A DNA stretch of 64,000 bases. It comes from Syntrophomonas sp. GTDB taxonomy: Bacteria > Bacillota > Syntrophomonadia > Syntrophomonadales > Syntrophomonadaceae. The notes under the pieces are model-generated. The model did not search any database, was not told the DNA's origin, and saw nothing but the letters and a program-made list of their open reading frames with translations. Shown one piece after another: positions 62,893-64,000 of the stretch. Location: NCBI GenBank assembly GCA_016841245.1, contig JAENZN010000008.1, forward strand, positions 1 through 64,000, written 5' to 3'. Within the stretch, counting starts at the first letter, position 1; every line of letters starts with the position of its first letter. The position numbers and the translations under genes were made by a program.

Positions 62893-64000
62893 CGATTACT
62901 CCTTAGCAATTCATAAAAACTCTCCCCAGCCATATCGTCTGCTCGAACCCCCAGATAACTGGCAATAGTATGGCCTATATCCGCAAAGCTGCTTCTCACT
63001 CCCAAATCCACACCATCCCTGATATTCTTGCCATATACCAGCAAAGGAACATATTCGCGGGAATGGTCGGTACTGGGAGTTGTAGGATCATTCCCATGAT
63101 CTGCGGTAATAAACAGCAGGTCATCCGGATACAATAAATCGAGCATGGGACCTAATACCTGGTCGAATTCCTCCAGCGCTGAGGCATAGCCTGACACATC
63201 ATTACGGTGTCCATAAGTCTGGTCAAAATCCAGCAGGTTAGCAAATATTAAATCTCCCCCTCCCTGTTTAACCAGTTCGATTATTTTACTTGTTCCTTCC
63301 TGGTTGCTCTTAGTAGGATACGATTCGCTTAATCCTCGCCCAGCAAATAAATCCTTTATTTTACCGACCCCAATGACTTTGAGCTGGTTTTCCATTAATA
63401 TATCCAGTATATTTCTTCCCGGCTCCAGGGAAAAGTCATGACGATTACTGGTGCGAGTACAACAGCCTTTTTCAACCAGGAAAGGCCGGGCGATTACTCT
63501 CCCCACCCCATTATCTCCCAGCAGCAATTTCCGAGCGGTCAGGCACCACTGATACAGCTGTTCCACCGGCACCACCTCTTCATGGGCTGCTATCTGAAAC
63601 ACGCTGTCAGCAGATGTATATACTATCGGGTAACCGGTCTTGATATGTTCATCTCCCAACTCATTTATTATCTCGGTGCCGGAGGCCACTTTATTTCCAA
63701 TAGTCTTTCTTCCGATAGCTCTTTCAAATTCATCTATAATTTCTGCAGGAAAACCTTGAGGATAAGTAGGAAAAGGCTTCTCCATTATCAAGCCCATCAT
63801 TTCCCAGTGTCCCACGGTACTATCTTTGCCGCAAGACTTTTCTTCCATTTTTCCATACGCCCCCATCGGTTTTTCAACTGGATCCACTCCAAGTATCTCT
63901 TCTATATTACCCAGCCCTAATTTTTGCAGATTAGGCAGCTTTAGTCCTCCAACCGCATCCGCAGTGTTTTTCAATGAATTGCTCCCTTGATCACCATACT
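62889..64000 (-). CDS. deoB: Phosphopentomutase DeoB, N-terminus beyond the window edge
   Basis: This alkaline-phosphatase-fold mutase has KDSTVGHWEMMGL (active-site Thr), TSADSVFQIAAHE, FANLLDFDQTYGHRND and ITADHGNDPTTPSTDHSRE metal ligands. It interconverts (deoxy)ribose 1- and 5-phosphate. The frame stays open to 64000 (YGDQGSNSLKNTADAVGGL), so only about 20 N-terminal residues are missing. The ATG at 63974 is not the real start. Confidence 0.95.
   Translation of the reverse strand, partial: YGDQGSNSLKNTADAVGGLKLPNLQKLGLGNIEEILGVDPVEKPMGAYGKMEEKSCGKDSTVGHWEMMGLIMEKPFPTYPQGFPAEIIDEFERAIGRKTIGNKVASGTEIINELGDEHIKTGYPIVYTSADSVFQIAAHEEVVPVEQLYQWCLTARKLLLGDNGVGRVIARPFLVEKGCCTRTSNRHDFSLEPGRNILDILMENQLKVIGVGKIKDLFAGRGLSESYPTKSNQEGTSKIIELVKQGGGDLIFANLLDFDQTYGHRNDVSGYASALEEFDQVLGPMLDLLYPDDLLFITADHGNDPTTPSTDHSREYVPLLVYGKNIRDGVDLGVRSSFADIGHTIASYLGVRADDMAGESFYELLRSNR

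Noticed and set aside
1-64000. CRISPR arrays, tRNA or rRNA genes
   Set aside because: No regularly spaced repeat-spacer array, cloverleaf-like gene or conserved rRNA segment was recognised on reading. A dedicated scan (tRNA and CRISPR finders) would settle this.

Overview
The window looks like the chromosome of an anaerobic, endospore-forming Firmicute (Clostridia). I infer a syntrophomonad-like, acid-metabolising organism, but the sequence does not fix the genus. Support: a dacF-spoIIAA-spoIIAB-sigF operon, a spoVAC-AD-AEb-AF operon, S11 D,D-carboxypeptidases, an SLH-anchored surface protein, a butyrate/4-hydroxybutyrate-type CoA-transferase, a 2-hydroxyacyl-CoA-dehydratase-activase family cluster, strong GGAGG ribosome sites and many TTG/GTG starts.

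Layout. 1-7642 is a mobile-element pile-up. It holds one IS21-type element (truncated by the window edge) followed by a four-layer nest: an IS1182-like transposase remnant is split by an IS3-family element, which is split by an IS256-family element, which is split by an intact IS66-family element. Target duplications (TTA, AGAAAAAC, CGTGATAT) are visible for the three inserted layers, so the order of insertion can be read. 7643-12632 is a sparse accessory stretch: an orphan LytTR regulator, a Nudix/eIF2B-like gene pair, an acyltransferase remnant and long stretches with nothing recognisable. 12570-16081 is a copper-efflux operon (CsoR-type repressor, CopA, CopZ) behind a perfect palindromic operator. 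16251-22640 holds a decayed zincin gene, a PcrA/UvrD-like helicase, a VanR/VanS-type two-component system followed by a serine D,D-carboxypeptidase (no vanHAX in view), and a GNAT acetyltransferase. 22890-31811 holds surface/secreted proteins, a solitary TrpB2, and a membrane LuxR-type regulator.

31945-35645 is a TPP-riboswitch-controlled operon: thiamine-binding protein (apparent AUA start), ThiX/Y/Z-like ABC transporter for a thiamine precursor, and a methyltransferase. Convergent to it, 35658-42153 is a minus-strand string. It begins with spoVAC-AD-AEb-AF and runs on, with a 2-nt gap and a ribosome site inside the spoVAF tail, into a three-gene set of the HgdC/COG3580/COG3581 type. Reading that set as part of the forespore spoVA operon is the most interesting hypothesis in the window.

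42315-56977 is a polysaccharide/glycoprotein glycan cluster: UDP-ManNAc dehydrogenase, a UDP-L-FucNAc-type pathway (FnlA/B/C-like), a heparinase-like protein, a pyruvyltransferase-family protein, several glycosyltransferases (one lacking a normal start codon), and a convergent CgeB-like glycosyltransferase. 57173-59957 is the dacF-spoIIA operon. 60160-64000 holds the CoA-transferase and a deoB-deoA nucleoside-salvage pair, deoB running off the right edge.
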